This document shows, piece after piece, positions 44,423 through 52,922 of a stretch of DNA of 64,000 nt (its first letter is position 1; each line of letters starts with the position of its first letter). Source of the DNA: Acidobacteria bacterium Mor1 (GTDB lineage: Bacteria; Acidobacteriota; Polarisedimenticolia; Polarisedimenticolales; Polarisedimenticolaceae); assembly GCA_001664505.1 (NCBI GenBank), contig CP011806.1:4008815-4072814 (forward strand), in the 5' to 3' direction. The position numbers and the translations under genes are program-made. The notes beneath the pieces were generated by a model. The model had not been told where the DNA came from and searched no databases. It saw nothing but the letters and a program-made list of their open reading frames with translations.

Positions 44423-47143
44423 CTAGAAGCCCGGCGTTTCCCCCGAATCACCGCCTCCGTTGGAGGCGCCTACGAGGAAGAAGCCCGAAAGACCGTTCTC
44501 CAGTTCGACGAAGCTGGGCTGGGTCGTGCTCTGCTCCAGGCTGAAGCCCTGGCTCGATTCAGAGCGGTAGACCTGGTACAGCGTCGCAGCGTCGTGGCCG
44601 GCGTCGACCGGGGGCGCCGTCCAATCGAGCTGGACGCCGCTTCCGATCTTGTCCACGAGCAAGGTCGCTCCGACCGGGTTCGGCGGTTGTGCCGCAGGCT
44701 CCACGAAGGTCTCGCAGGTGTTGCGGGTGCCGTAGACGCGGACGTCGTCGAAGGCGCCCTCGTGGACATCGACCCGGTCCGGTCGCAGACGCATCTGGAT
44801 GCGGGTGTCCGGTCCCGGCAATACCGGTAGCGGCACGAGCCCTGGTTCCCAGCTCGGGTTGGTCTGATTCAGCACGTATTCGACCTGGATCCAGTTCTGA
44901 CCGGCATCGTGAGAGGCGTAGACCGAGAACCAGGAGAGATCGTTGATGTCGAACTGGGGCAGGTACGTGTAGCGCTGGTACTCGACCCAGATATCCCGGG
45001 CGCCGGTGGTATCGAAGGCCGGCGAACTGACGATGGTCTCGTCGTCGGGATCCCCCCACTCGGCCCGGAAAAAGATGCCGGTCTCGGGGTTGCCCGTGAC
45101 CCAGGCGTGAGTCCCCGGCGCCGGGGTGGTGTCGTCCTCGGGCTGGATCACGATCCCTTGCTCGGTGACCTGGTGCGGGTCGTCCCGGACCCAGGGGTTG
45201 GTCGCCTCGGGCCCGGAAACGACCCAGCCCTTGTCGGTCTCCATGTCGTCTTCGAACAGGGTGACCTCGGCGGCGAGTCCGAGCTCGACGCTGAACCAGG
45301 TCGGGACCGGCTCGATGCCGTCCTGGAAGATCCGAAGCTGCAGCGGGATGCGCGCACCGCAGTTCGAGCCGGCTCGCAGGGTGAAGTGGGCTCCGAGGCT
45401 CTCGGCGCTGGCGCCGGGCGCGATGTCCGGGAAGAAGGCGACCTGGTCGAGGATCTCGACGCCCGGGTGATCGGTGGCGATCTCGGCCAACACCGACGTG
45501 GCCGTCGCGGTCCCTGCGTTGTGCAGCGTGACCCGTACCGTGACCACCTCGCCGTAGTCGATGTCGCCGTCGCCGTTGCCCCGGCCGGCGTTGGAATCAT
45601 CCACCACATGGGCTTCGTAGCGCAGGGCGCCGACGACCTGACTGACCGCCGCGAACGCATCGACCCGGCCCGAGCCGTATTGGTTGTCCTTGCCCGGATC
45701 GCCGAGATCGATCGAGGTCTGTTCGAGGATCTGCTTGATCTGGTCGTGCTCCAGATCCGGGTTCGCCGAGAGCATCAGCGCCGCGGTGCCGGCAACGTGG
45801 GGAGCGGCCATGGAAGTTCCCCACTTCTCCGAGTACCCGCTGCAGAAGCGATGGCTGGAGATCTCGGCGCCGGGCGCGGAGATGTCCGGTTTGACCAGGC
45901 CCGGTGGGTAGACATGGTCGTTCCACGGTGCGACATCCTGCCAGGTGGTCGGCCCCTGAGAGGACGACCCGTAGGGGCCATCGGTACAGTCGGTGCCGCC
46001 CACGGTGATCGCCCGGGGCACGTCTCCGGGCGTCGTAACGTCCGAGGGTGCGTCTCCGCCCGAGTTGTTGCCGGCGGATACGACGAAGGTCGATCCCATG
46101 TCGATCACGTTCTCAACGTTCTGTCTCCAGCTCGCCCGGTCGGGATCCCAGGCATGGTTCCAGCCGAGGCTCAAGGAGATCACGCCGGCCCCCTGTTCGG
46201 CGGCGTACTGCATGGCGCTCCAGACGGCCATCTCATGGCTGCCCAGTTCGCCGGCCTCGAGCACGATGACCTTGGCATCCGGCGCCATCCCGGTGCGCAA
46301 ACCGCTGGTGCCGTCACCCGCCATCGTACCGACCACGTGGGAGCCGTGGCCGGAGAGCGAGCCGTCATCGGTATCCCGGATGTCGTCGGCGAAGTTCCAT
46401 CCGGTCAGGTCGTCGATCAGGCCGTTGCCGTCATCGTCGATTCCGTTGAGGTCATCCGGATCGTTGACCTCGCGATCCTGATCCAGGTCCTCACCGGGGT
46501 TGACCCAGACCTGATTCACGATGTCCGGGTGGCTGACGCAGACGCCGGTATCGCTGGACGCCATCACGGCGCCTTCTCCGGTGATGCCCAGTTGGTTCCA
46601 GACCTCTGGGGCGCCGAGGAGCACCAGCCCACACTGGGTCTCGGTGTCGGTCAGCGAGACGCCGGGCTCCTCAGCCCGGGTGTTCAGCGTTTCATGGTCG
46701 CGGTCGATATGGAGCACGTCTCGCAACGGGTTGTGATTGATCCAGGCGATCTCCTCGAACCCCGCAAGCCGCTGCAACAGGGCGGGCTTGACCTCGGCGG
46801 AGACGATGCTCGAGATCCAGAGCGACTGAATGTTCCGCGCCTCAACCCCACGGAGCGCACCCAGGGTTCGGAGCAATCTCGCCTGGCCCAGGTCGGCTTC
46901 CAGCTTGAGCCGCCGGGCGATGGCGAGGCGGCGGGCGGTCTTGTCTCGATGCGCGAGCCGCAGGTCCCGGATCGCTTCCCGGGAGAGTTGGCGTTCGAGG
47001 ACGACGGTGACCGGGATCCAGTCCCCCTCGTTCGCCTGCTCGAGCACGGCGGGGAGATCCCCGCGCAGTTCGGCGGCGTCCAGGCCGGGAGCTGCTGCAA
47101 GCCCCGCCAACACCAAGAAAACCCATAGCCCCACACGTCGCAT
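44423..47143 (-). CDS. Secreted subtilisin-like serine protease (S8), 906 aa
   Basis: A signal peptide (LWVFLVLAGLAAAPGLDAAE) precedes a propeptide to about residue 165. The catalytic triad is Asp198 (SSDTG), His266 (GHGSH) and Ser444 (GTSMAAPH), with oxyanion Asn359 in SAGNN. A Ca2+-like DDDGNG segment lies at 236-241. The region from 500 on holds CARDB-like and beta-sandwich domains, with a FN3-like segment near the end (LDWTAPPVDAGHDAATLYQVYRS). It is likely exported and degrades extracellular protein. GGGAGG is 6 nt before the ATG. It ends in a hydrophobic/Gly tail (FFLVGASNGGGDSG). Confidence 0.9.
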   Translation of the reverse strand: MRRVGLWVFLVLAGLAAAPGLDAAELRGDLPAVLEQANEGDWIPVTVVLERQLSREAIRDLRLAHRDKTARRLAIARRLKLEADLGQARLLRTLGALRGVEARNIQSLWISSIVSAEVKPALLQRLAGFEEIAWINHNPLRDVLHIDRDHETLNTRAEEPGVSLTDTETQCGLVLLGAPEVWNQLGITGEGAVMASSDTGVCVSHPDIVNQVWVNPGEDLDQDREVNDPDDLNGIDDDGNGLIDDLTGWNFADDIRDTDDGSLSGHGSHVVGTMAGDGTSGLRTGMAPDAKVIVLEAGELGSHEMAVWSAMQYAAEQGAGVISLSLGWNHAWDPDRASWRQNVENVIDMGSTFVVSAGNNSGGDAPSDVTTPGDVPRAITVGGTDCTDGPYGSSSQGPTTWQDVAPWNDHVYPPGLVKPDISAPGAEISSHRFCSGYSEKWGTSMAAPHVAGTAALMLSANPDLEHDQIKQILEQTSIDLGDPGKDNQYGSGRVDAFAAVSQVVGALRYEAHVVDDSNAGRGNGDGDIDYGEVVTVRVTLHNAGTATATSVLAEIATDHPGVEILDQVAFFPDIAPGASAESLGAHFTLRAGSNCGARIPLQLRIFQDGIEPVPTWFSVELGLAAEVTLFEDDMETDKGWVVSGPEATNPWVRDDPHQVTEQGIVIQPEDDTTPAPGTHAWVTGNPETGIFFRAEWGDPDDETIVSSPAFDTTGARDIWVEYQRYTYLPQFDINDLSWFSVYASHDAGQNWIQVEYVLNQTNPSWEPGLVPLPVLPGPDTRIQMRLRPDRVDVHEGAFDDVRVYGTRNTCETFVEPAAQPPNPVGATLLVDKIGSGVQLDWTAPPVDAGHDAATLYQVYRSESSQGFSLEQSTTQPSFVELENGLSGFFLVGASNGGGDSGETPGF

Positions 47144-47264
47144 AGCCGGCCTCCCCTCGATGGAAACTACCCAAAAGTGATGTCGGTAGCCGCTGTGAAA
47201 GGTTCAAGACTTCCATGGGGCATGAGGTGTTTTCGGTATAGTGGGCGCTCTCCGGAGGGTGCCG

Positions 47265-47600
47265 ATGCGCGAATATCAGACCTTCGAGGCCTTCTGGCCC
47301 TACTACCTGCGCGAGCACAGCCGTCCGGCGACGCGCAACTGGCACTTCGTCGGGTCGACCCTGGCGCTCCTGGTGCTCGTCTTTGCGCTCGTCACCCGGA
47401 ACTGGTGGCTGCTGCTGGCGGTGCCGGTGGCCGGCTACCTGTTCGCCTGGCTCAGCCACGCCCTGATCGAGCGCAACAAGCCGGCGACCTTCACCTACCC
47501 GCTCTGGTCGCTGATCGCCGACTACAAGATGTACGTCTGTTTCCTCACCGGCCGGCTGGGCAAGGAATTGGAGAAGGCCGGCGTCTCACCCGGATCCTGA
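47265..47600 (+). CDS. DUF962/Mpo1-like membrane protein, 111 aa
   Basis: The motif YYLREHSRPATRNWHFVGSTLA opens the chain. Two hydrophobic helices follow, and LSHALIERNKPATFTYPLWSLIADYKM closes it. These are the conserved His/Asn elements of the DUF962 family, whose yeast member Mpo1 is an Fe2+-dependent dioxygenase of 2-hydroxy fatty acids. Bacterial function is unproven. GGAGGG precedes ATG 47265 by 6 nt. The 3' end overlaps a decayed gene on the other strand. Confidence 0.85.
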   Translation: MREYQTFEAFWPYYLREHSRPATRNWHFVGSTLALLVLVFALVTRNWWLLLAVPVAGYLFAWLSHALIERNKPATFTYPLWSLIADYKMYVCFLTGRLGKELEKAGVSPGS

Positions 47601-47801
47601 ACCGGATCCGAGAAACAGGGTCGCCTCGTCGACGAAGCTGACCGGATTCCCGAACGGGTCCGTGGACCAGAACATCCTCTCGCCCCAGGGCATGCTCTCG
47701 ATGCCCCCCCGCAACGATCTCAAAGCTCTATCCGCCTCGCTTGCTCGCCGTAGCCGCCTCCGTTCCGCTCCGAAGATTGCGAAGCCAAAGCGTGCCTCTC
47801 C
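47586..47801 (-). pseudogene. Remnant of a VOC/glyoxalase-family gene
   Basis: The reading frame ends with MPWGERMFWSTDPFGNPVSF then VDEATLF, the distinctive end of VOC (glyoxalase/bleomycin-resistance-like) proteins, normally PxGERxFYxRDPFGNPLCFVDExTLF. Upstream the frame loses similarity after about 35 more residues (FGFAIFGAERRRLRRASEADRALRSL), and there is no sensible start or N-terminal domain. It therefore looks like a 5'-truncated relic. It overlaps the DUF962 3' end by 15 bp. Confidence 0.55.
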
Positions 47802-47889
47802 GGACTCCCTAAGGGGTATGCCGCGTGCGTTTCCGTAACGCAGTGTTGCGGTGCTGCAACGTGGCTTCAATGGCTGAATGGAGGCTCGC

Positions 47890-49041
47890 ATGACGCGTTG
47901 GATCAGGAGGAAGGGCAAGGCACCGCTATGGACGCTGTTGGCCGGGGGCGTGGTTCTGGCGGTGGCGTTCGCAGTCGGCAACGCAGCGCCGATACCGCAA
48001 CCGTACAACGGGAAGGTGTTCGAGGACGACTTCGAGAGCGACGACACGTACGCCACGTACACGCCGATCGGTGACGCGACCGTCACCATCGGCCGGGGCC
48101 TGCTGTCGGTCGATATCCCGGACACCTCGGGTGATCACGGACTCTCGGTGCGCGTTCCCGAGAACGGGACCGGGATCCGTTGTTTCGGATTCACCTTTGG
48201 CGACATCGATGAAGCGCCGCTCGGCAGCTCGATGACCTGGACCTGGTGGGGCTACGACGAGAACGGCAAGCAGGTTGAGATGCTACGCACGGAGGTGATC
48301 AAATCCGGCTCGTTCACCGTCCGCCACACCAAGAAGGACGGAACCACCGTCTCGCATCACGTCCCCGGCAAGAACTGGAGGGACGTGAAGAAGAAGCAGT
48401 GGGACACCCGGCGCAGGGGCAAGCAGGTTCAGCTCGAGATCAAGTTCAAGGACGGCAGCAAGTACAGCTCCGAGTGGATCGATCCGCCGGAGGGCACCAT
48501 CGCGGGGTTCGACGTCGAAACCGACGTGGCTGACTTCTCCCTCGATGGTACCGGAGGCGAAGAGATTCACGCGGATCTCGACGCGGTCGAGCTCGAACCC
48601 GTGGAAGCGGGAGTCAAGTCGGTCGCGACGAGCAGCGTGGTGGACGAGGGTCCGGCCTGGCTCCTCCAGGTCAAAGACGCCGATCACATCGTCGCGGCGA
48701 CAGTACGCGAAGTTCACTCCGAGCGAGTCTTCTTCGAGGACGGCGAGCCCCGAATCCGAGTCGACTATGCGATGACCGATTCCCTCGCCGGCTACCTGTT
48801 CAACGACACGTTCTCGGTCTACCACGGCATCGGTGAACTGGGGGCAGGGTCCGCATCGCCGTATCGCACGGGGCAGTCCCTGATCCTGTTCCTGCGCCAG
48901 GGCTTCGAACTCGGAGAGCACATCAGCGGCAACCGACTTTGGGACGCCGGTGGGGCCCAACGTGTCCTGCCGGACACCGAGCAAAACCGGAAGGCCGTGG
49001 CCGACCGGCTACTCGTCATCTATGGAGGGGCTGGCTCATGA
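47890..49041 (+). CDS. Exported hypothetical protein, 383 aa, paired with the M91-like gene
   Basis: A signal peptide or anchor (TLLAGGVVLAVAFAVGNAAP) is followed by a beta-rich domain (residues 40-230, e.g. FEDDFESDDTYATYTPIGDATVTIG, similar in feel to LamG-like folds), then an alpha/beta C-terminal part (VKDADHIVAATVREVHSERVFF, GQSLILFLRQG). GGAGG lies 5 nt before ATG 47890. The stop overlaps the next ATG (ATGA). I recognise no named family; the shared unit suggests that it acts with the M91-like protein. Confidence 0.65.
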   Translation: MTRWIRRKGKAPLWTLLAGGVVLAVAFAVGNAAPIPQPYNGKVFEDDFESDDTYATYTPIGDATVTIGRGLLSVDIPDTSGDHGLSVRVPENGTGIRCFGFTFGDIDEAPLGSSMTWTWWGYDENGKQVEMLRTEVIKSGSFTVRHTKKDGTTVSHHVPGKNWRDVKKKQWDTRRRGKQVQLEIKFKDGSKYSSEWIDPPEGTIAGFDVETDVADFSLDGTGGEEIHADLDAVELEPVEAGVKSVATSSVVDEGPAWLLQVKDADHIVAATVREVHSERVFFEDGEPRIRVDYAMTDSLAGYLFNDTFSVYHGIGELGAGSASPYRTGQSLILFLRQGFELGEHISGNRLWDAGGAQRVLPDTEQNRKAVADRLLVIYGGAGS

Positions 49042-50213
49042 ACCGGAAACTACGAGGATTCCTGATCGCATGTGCGGCAGTCATGGTGTTGGTTGCGGTC
49101 GGCGCTACCGTTCAGGCCGATATCATTATCAACGGTAGCGACGAGTTCATCATGAAGGTCGAAGAGGCCTTGAAGAAGATCAAGGACGCCGGCGGAGACG
49201 CGGCGGACAACGTGAGTGATCTCGAGGGCTCGGACAACGATCACGTGATCGAGGAAAACAGCGGGCTTTCCAGCGTGACTCCCGATAGCGGAAACGACGC
49301 CCTGGATATGGGGTCGGGAGGCACCGGCAAGGGGTCGGGCACCACCACCAAGTGGGACCCGGATCACATGCACACCTACAAGGATGGCGTGGACCGGGAC
49401 CCCTGCGCAGCGCTGGCCCACGAGCTGAACCACGCCAATGACGCCGACGGCGGGGGCTGGTCCAACGACAAGACCGGCGGCATTCTCGATGACGAGATCG
49501 ACGCCTGTTCCGATGAGAACGAGTTCCGCAAGTCTCAAGGGCTCCCTCCGCGCACCAAGTACGGTTGCAACGACCTGCCCGAACACGCGGTCTGTCCCCC
49601 GGCATTCGGTTCTTCCGAGGAAACAGCCGATCAGGGGAGCACGGACTTCGATACTGCGATTTCGAGTCCGGTGTCCTCCGGGACCACAACGTCGAGCGCG
49701 GCGCCGACCATGGTGGCCATTGCTCGGCCGTTCTCGAGCGTCAAGCTCACCGCGGCAGTCCCTGCCGCGCCATTCCTGCTGGGCGATCCCGTAGACATCC
49801 AGTTGACCTTGACCAACAACGGTCCTGGGGCCACCGAACTGTCGCCGATCATCGAAGGCAACTTCCGGGTCGTCAGCGTCACCCGCGATGGGCGCGACGT
49901 CCTTCCGGTCAGCTCGATCTCGGTATTCAACGATGAACTGGCCTACTCGCTGGAGCAGACGCTACAGAGCGTCGGCGTCGGGGGAAGCACCTCGCTTACC
50001 TGGCGCAGCGGCTACCGCTCGAACATCGGCGGGCAGGGATTGACGTCGGTGTCCTACTCGTCTTCGGACCATCACCCCGCACATCTCTACTCGTTGAATC
50101 AGTCGGGCTCCTACGAGATCCGCGTGTTCTACAAGTACGCGGGGCTCGATGCTCACTCGAACCCCTACAAGGGGAAGACGAACACGGTAACCATCAAGTT
50201 CGACGTGCTCTAG
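49038..50213 (+). CDS. Exported M91 (NleD-like) zinc metallopeptidase-like protein, 391 aa
   Basis: A signal peptide (FLIACAAVMVLVAVGATVQA) precedes a domain with the zincin motif HELNH at residues 128-132, followed by the distinctive downstream stretch DDEIDACSDENEFRKSQGLPPRTKYG (151-176, described in pieces: EID, DEN, R, GLP, R..YG). This order matches peptidase family M91, whose NleD/HopH members cut host kinases as type III effectors; related domains occur in polymorphic toxins. Residues 230-391 form a beta-sandwich (LTLTNNGPGATELSP). A cognate partner is the upstream gene. The target here is unknown. Confidence 0.7.
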   Translation: MNRKLRGFLIACAAVMVLVAVGATVQADIIINGSDEFIMKVEEALKKIKDAGGDAADNVSDLEGSDNDHVIEENSGLSSVTPDSGNDALDMGSGGTGKGSGTTTKWDPDHMHTYKDGVDRDPCAALAHELNHANDADGGGWSNDKTGGILDDEIDACSDENEFRKSQGLPPRTKYGCNDLPEHAVCPPAFGSSEETADQGSTDFDTAISSPVSSGTTTSSAAPTMVAIARPFSSVKLTAAVPAAPFLLGDPVDIQLTLTNNGPGATELSPIIEGNFRVVSVTRDGRDVLPVSSISVFNDELAYSLEQTLQSVGVGGSTSLTWRSGYRSNIGGQGLTSVSYSSSDHHPAHLYSLNQSGSYEIRVFYKYAGLDAHSNPYKGKTNTVTIKFDVL

Positions 50214-50289
50214 ATGCTTGATTCTCGGCCCTGTTCTTCGGTTGTCGCTTGGATTCGCGATCCACCGAAGGGCGGGGCCGAGCTGTTTT

Positions 50290-51222
50290 CTAGCGAAAGA
50301 ACCCGTCGGACGCGGCGCGGAGTCCGGCGGGAGGAGCGGAACGAAGTCTGACCGCCTGCCCGGAGGTTGGATGCCGGAACCGCAACTCGCAAGCGTGCAG
50401 CAGGTATCCGGGGTCTCCCGGAATGGCGCGCATGCCTTCAACCGGCCGTCCTCCCGGCCCGTAGAGCGGGTCGCCGACCAGGGGGTGGCCCACCGAGGCC
50501 AGGTGAATGCGCACCTGGTGCGGGCGTCCGGTTTCGATCTCCACATCGGCAAGGAACGCGGTGGCTTCCTGCAGCACCACGCGGACTCGACTAAGGGCCT
50601 GCTTCCCATCGGGCGTCGCGGCGTGGACGTTTCCCAGGGGGGCGTGGGTGACCGGTCCGATGGGTTGGTCGATCGTGAACTCCTGTCGTTCAGGTCGTCC
50701 GAGGGCCAACGCGCGGTACCGTTTGCCGACACGTTTCCCGGCCCAGTCCCTCGCCAGCGCTGAGCGGGCGCCCGGGGTGCGCGCGAAGAGCACGATACCG
50801 GAGGTATGGCGCCCCAGCCGATGGAGTGGAACCGAACCGGGATCGTCCTGCTGAACTCGGGATAGCAACGTGTTTTCGAGGAAACCCGCACCGGGCAACG
50901 TCGGCAGGCCCGACGGCTTGTCCACCCCCAGCAGCGCCTCGTCCTCGAACAGCACGCGGTAGTCGAGAGGGGCCGCCGGTTCGCGCCACGGTGGGCGATC
51001 CCAGCACAGCTCCTGGCCCTGCCTCACCACCGCATCCGTGGCGGCGACGATTCGATCCAGCCGGACCTCGCCGGCTTCCACCCGGGCGCGCCACTGCTCG
51101 GCATCGCTGTGAGGCCAGCGCCTGGCGAGATAGTCGACGACGCCGACAGGCGCAGACGATTCCACCACGGCCCGATAGGTGTAGCCCTGGTTCAGGGGGC
51201 GATCGTTGCCTTCGCGGGTCAC
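50290..51222 (-). CDS. RluA-family pseudouridine synthase homologue lacking the usual Asp, 310 aa
   Basis: The chain has an S4-like N-terminal region, then the RluA elements VLFEDEALLGVDKPSGLPTLP and IETGRPHQVRIHLASVGHPLVGDPLYG. The nucleophile motif, normally HRLDxxTSG, reads HRLGRHTSG here, so the conserved catalytic Asp is replaced by Gly. I recall such HRLGR proteins as a distinct branch in other bacteria, but activity needs another acid. GTG 51222 overlaps the upstream stop (GTGA). It is the last gene of a three-gene minus-strand set. Confidence 0.8.
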   Translation of the reverse strand: MTREGNDRPLNQGYTYRAVVESSAPVGVVDYLARRWPHSDAEQWRARVEAGEVRLDRIVAATDAVVRQGQELCWDRPPWREPAAPLDYRVLFEDEALLGVDKPSGLPTLPGAGFLENTLLSRVQQDDPGSVPLHRLGRHTSGIVLFARTPGARSALARDWAGKRVGKRYRALALGRPERQEFTIDQPIGPVTHAPLGNVHAATPDGKQALSRVRVVLQEATAFLADVEIETGRPHQVRIHLASVGHPLVGDPLYGPGGRPVEGMRAIPGDPGYLLHACELRFRHPTSGQAVRLRSAPPAGLRAASDGFFR

Positions 51223-52304
51223 GGGTCGTAGCGGTCGAACAGCCGCCGCAGGAACTTCCGGTCCAGCCTTGTCGACGGATCCCTCATCGCGCGGTTCACG
51301 TCCCGGTAGATCTTCTTGGCGTAGCGATCGATGTCTTCCCGGTGGTACCAGGGTTGGTTGCGGCGCCAGCGTTTGGGCCGGAACAGCCGATCGGCGACCC
51401 CCTGGCCCAGCGCCGTGGGTAGCGCCTCGCGCAGGGTCCGGTAGGCTGCGCCGTCGGTGTCGTTCTTGACGGTCTGGGCCAGTAGCTCCCTCACCCGGGG
51501 GCGGGGTTGGCGGTTGTCGAGGAAGTGGGCGTTCTCGTGAACGATCACCGAGGCCACATCCTCGAGCCGGTCATAGGGCCGCAGCTCGACCAGCAGATAG
51601 GGGCCGATGGCCTGGGCGTGGGTGCCGTAGCCGGCGATGACCGGAGCCAGGACCAGCTCCGGCGTCGGAGCCTCGGCGAGGTCCACGTCGTAGAAGCGGG
51701 TCATTCGCGAGAGCAATGCCTCGAGCTCGGGAAGGCGCTGGTCGGTGCGGGCCTTCTCGAGAAAGGTCTGGGCCCGCGAGCCCTGTTGCCAGAGTTGCCG
51801 GTAGCGGGGCGCAAAGTGCTCGAGGGGCGCCCGCAGCCGTGTCAACCGGTCGGCGGGTAACCACTCGGCGCAGCGCTTCAATCCGTCCTCGACATCGGCC
51901 GCGGCGAGGAAGACCTCGAGCACGGCGTTGGGGTTTCCACGCAGGCCCGGGGGACGCTTGTCGATCGCTTCCCTGGCGATCTCCTGACGCACCTCTCCCC
52001 ACATGCGCAACATGGCGTTGTCCGCATCGCTTCGCTCGAACCGCCGGTCGTGCTCCCGCCGATGGGCCTCGACGGTTTTCCCACCGCTCATGCCGACGCC
52101 GACGAGGCCGGCCATCGAGTCGAGCCAGTGGAACAGCGCGCTACTGAAGCGGTACGACACCCGGATCGGGTAGGCGCCCTCGGTCAGGTAGAGGGCCTCG
52201 GCCTCAGGGAGCAGACTCGAAGCGTCAGTGCGTGACGGAAGCGCGCCCACCACGAGGGCGAGCAGCAGGATCGACAGGCAGGTGAGGCGAACGGGCCGGC
52301 TCAC
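51219..52304 (-). CDS. Exported zinc metallopeptidase-like protein, 361 aa
   Basis: A signal peptide (TCLSILLLALVVGALPS) follows a GTG start at 52304, 5 bp after the upstream stop. HENAH at residues 256-260 is an HExxH zinc motif in VIVHENAHFLDN, preceded by YGTHAQAIGPYLLVELRPYDRLEDV. A C-terminal third ligand is likely further along, but I cannot fix it. There is no match to a named family that I can defend. The long N-terminal ORF extension is out of the real gene. It is coupled to the Cys-rich protein upstream and the RluA homologue downstream. Confidence 0.65.
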   Translation of the reverse strand: MSRPVRLTCLSILLLALVVGALPSRTDASSLLPEAEALYLTEGAYPIRVSYRFSSALFHWLDSMAGLVGVGMSGGKTVEAHRREHDRRFERSDADNAMLRMWGEVRQEIAREAIDKRPPGLRGNPNAVLEVFLAAADVEDGLKRCAEWLPADRLTRLRAPLEHFAPRYRQLWQQGSRAQTFLEKARTDQRLPELEALLSRMTRFYDVDLAEAPTPELVLAPVIAGYGTHAQAIGPYLLVELRPYDRLEDVASVIVHENAHFLDNRQPRPRVRELLAQTVKNDTDGAAYRTLREALPTALGQGVADRLFRPKRWRRNQPWYHREDIDRYAKKIYRDVNRAMRDPSTRLDRKFLRRLFDRYDP

Positions 52305-52309
52305 GCCAC

Positions 52310-52777
52310 TCAGTTCTTGAACAGGTTCTCGAATTGCGACTTGGGATCGTTGGGGCGAGAGCCGGGGCCGCGCTGGGGCGTGGTGCGTTTGCCGGTGGCG
52401 TCGAGCACCAGACGCGGCGAGTACTTGTCGCACTTGTTGGCCTTGAGCTTGTCGGAGATGCCCGCGGTGATCGGAGCCCGGCACTGCCAGCGTGCACCGC
52501 TGTCGAAGTTGGTGCAGGTGCTGCAGCAGTGGAGCATCGCGTTGCAGCTGGGGCAGGAGGTCTCCGGCCCGATGGCGCTCTGGGCGCTCTTGCCGCAGAC
52601 GTGGCAGCGCACGACCTCGTTGGCGTTGCGGTCGAGGGCGTGGCGCAGGCCGCGGCGCTGATAGCGCTGCTGCGGGTCCATGTTCTGGTTACGCGACTGG
52701 GGCGGACGGTTATCCGACCGGCGTTCCCGATCGTCATTGCGATCGGAATCACGGTAGCCGCGCTGACGGTACTTCAT
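52310..52777 (-). CDS. Cys-rich zinc-finger-like protein, 155 aa
   Basis: After a very basic, Asn/Arg-rich, probably disordered N-terminus (residues 1-50) comes a Cys cluster: CHVCGK, CPSCN, CCSTCTNFD, WQCRAP, KCDKY. This predicts two zinc sites. The C-terminus is disordered (GPGSRPNDPKSQ then FENLFKN). It is a likely cytosolic nucleic-acid or protein-binding factor; no family is recognised. GGAGAG is 9 nt before ATG 52777. It leads the three-gene set with the metallopeptidase and RluA homologue. Confidence 0.6.
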   Translation of the reverse strand: MKYRQRGYRDSDRNDDRERRSDNRPPQSRNQNMDPQQRYQRRGLRHALDRNANEVVRCHVCGKSAQSAIGPETSCPSCNAMLHCCSTCTNFDSGARWQCRAPITAGISDKLKANKCDKYSPRLVLDATGKRTTPQRGPGSRPNDPKSQFENLFKN

Positions 52778-52922
52778 GCGATGAACTCTCCTGTTCGGGC
52801 ATTTCCTGTTCGGTCGATACTCGAGCGAGCGATCCGGGGTATGCACGCGCGGGCGGGTAGATTCCTTAAAGATCGTAGGATCCGTCTTGCCTGGATTCAA
52901 GCGGGCGGCCCGCAGGCTCGAT

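Noticed and set aside
44410..44435. CCGGG repeats around the protease stop as a terminator
   Set aside because: Only a 5-bp stem and no T-run.
44909..47128. 739-aa ORF on the plus strand
   Set aside because: It is antisense to the subtilisin-like protease with a complete catalytic triad, and no ribosome site is present.
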